From Simmondsia chinensis (taxonomy: Eukaryota > Streptophyta > Magnoliopsida > Caryophyllales > Simmondsiaceae), in the NCBI GenBank assembly GCA_018398585.1, contig JAGTTD010000001.1:30393438-30457437 (forward strand): a stretch of 64,000 bases of DNA. The letters run 5' to 3'. This document shows, piece after piece, positions 63,297 through 64,000 of the stretch. Position 1 is the first letter of the stretch. Each line of letters begins with the position of its first letter. The notes under the pieces are model-generated. The model was not told the DNA's origin. It did not search any database and saw only the letters and a program-made list of their open reading frames with translations. The translations under genes were made by a program, and so were the position numbers.

Positions 63297-64000
63297 TGTT
63301 TGAAAAACCATATGAATTTTGTCGAAAAATAAACTATGATGCCGACTATTGGGTTCACAGTTCTCAACTATGGTCACAACAATAGACACCTATTAGAGCA
63401 CTTAGAGTAGGAGACTCTTCTCTCTACCTAAGCCCCCGGTCGGAGAGTCACGCTTCGTGACACCACATGTGCGAGAGTTCCCGGAAATCGGTTTATCTCT
63501 ATAAACCCTTTGCCCTAATACCTGTTGTTGGGATGAATTTCAAAAATTCTCCCTAAGGATTACGCAGCGAAACAGGTTTAGAATTCATAACTCTAAACCT
63601 AGGGTTGATTTAAAATTACTAATTTTAAATCTACTAACTTAAATTCGTAATTTAAATCAACATATCTAAATTCTTAATTTAGATCTACAGGTGTTTTACT
63701 CTAATACATTCATAACAATACATAAACTTAAACAAGTACAATAACGAATACTGTAAATAAATAGAAAAGCGAAACTAAAAGAAGAAGGAAAGAAAAACGT
63801 ACCTTAAATTGCTCCAATAATAAAGAAAACCTGAAAGATAAAAATATTCTTCAAAATCGAGACCACAAGACCTTCTACGCAATAACCTCGAACTGCCCGG
63901 AGGGTGGGCTTCGATAAATATTAAATTGGATCTCCGAAACAATTTCAGAAACCCTAAAGAAATATTTTGACTTGAATGCCAAACCTCGGAATGAGCCCCA
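63297..64000 (-). repeat. Copia-E 5' LTR, partial
   Basis: It starts TGTTTGAAAAACC and matches 56781-57490 closely. The three hairpins recur at 63607-63631 (GATTTAAAATT/ACT/AATTTTAAATC, perfect), 63636-63658 and 63662-63686. It runs out of the window. Confidence 0.92.

Larger units (their letters stand above)
56781..64000 (-). mobile_element. Copia-E: Ty1/Copia element on the minus strand, 5' end beyond the window
   Basis: 3' LTR 56781-58984 (2.2 kb), polypurine tract, shortened pol (RNase H, RT end, integrase), gag zinc-knuckle remnant, a long AT-rich leader, primer site, and 5' LTR from 63297 on. The first ~700 bp of the two LTRs are about 95% alike by eye. The RT catalytic region is deleted. 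The leader and the LTRs hold the hairpin arrays described below. Confidence 0.9.

Overview
This is a stretch of eudicot plant nuclear DNA made almost entirely of nested, decayed transposable elements. It is AT-rich. I found no intact host gene, rRNA or tRNA gene, CRISPR array or bacterial feature. The plant origin rests on these signs: Ty1/Copia and Ty3/Gypsy LTR retrotransposons with plant-type primer sites (TGGTATCAGAGC for initiator tRNA-Met, TGGCGCCGTTGCCGGGG for tRNA-Asp), a CACTA DNA transposon with CACTACAAGAAAA ends and a 3-bp target duplication, and plant SINE fragments. The species cannot be told from the sequence. All boundaries were read by eye.

Layout. 1-3278: decayed Copia (Copia-A) ending in a polypurine tract and LTR. 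3279-13638: Ty3/Gypsy chromovirus-type element (Gypsy-1) inserted in that LTR; its own 3' LTR is split by a 5.1-kb CACTA element (8417-13514). 13713-22604: two related elements (X on minus, Y on plus) with ~1.3-1.4-kb LTRs and no gag/pol, lying head to head as a roughly 9-kb imperfect palindrome. 22605-38577: minus-strand Copia (Copia-C) that holds Gypsy-2 (24857-29300, 5-bp duplication GCCAC), a SINE fragment, and element N (31533-36120). 38578-39408: LTR fragment of another Copia family (Copia-D). 39409-46900: Tat-like Gypsy remnant with two RNase H domains and a putative LTR. 47591-50651: second copy of the Copia-A family (Copia-B), interrupted by a poly(A) retroposon with a 14-bp duplication. 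50652-55028: Gypsy-3, closely related to Gypsy-1 and lacking most of its RT. 55100-56061: plus-strand LTR remnant related to Copia-D/E, with a second poly(A) retroposon. 56781-64000: minus-strand Copia-E, whose 5' LTR runs off the window.

The genes do not form a pathway. They are gag, protease, reverse transcriptase, RNase H and integrase pieces of mobile elements, nearly all broken by stops, frameshifts and deletions. Many stops are TAG/TAA where CAG/CAA is expected, as in cytosine-methylated, silenced DNA.

Two things stand out. Element N has normal LTRs, primer site and polypurine tract, but its interior carries one long, only thrice-broken reading frame (about 898 codons) unlike any gag or pol protein I recognise; it looks like an undescribed non-autonomous retrotransposon using the signals of the neighbouring chromoviruses. 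Second, the LTR and 5' leader of Copia-E are packed with about two dozen short inverted repeats, nearly all with three-base loops. Their arms change from copy to copy yet stay complementary, sometimes through G-U pairs, which suggests a selected RNA (or DNA) structure.
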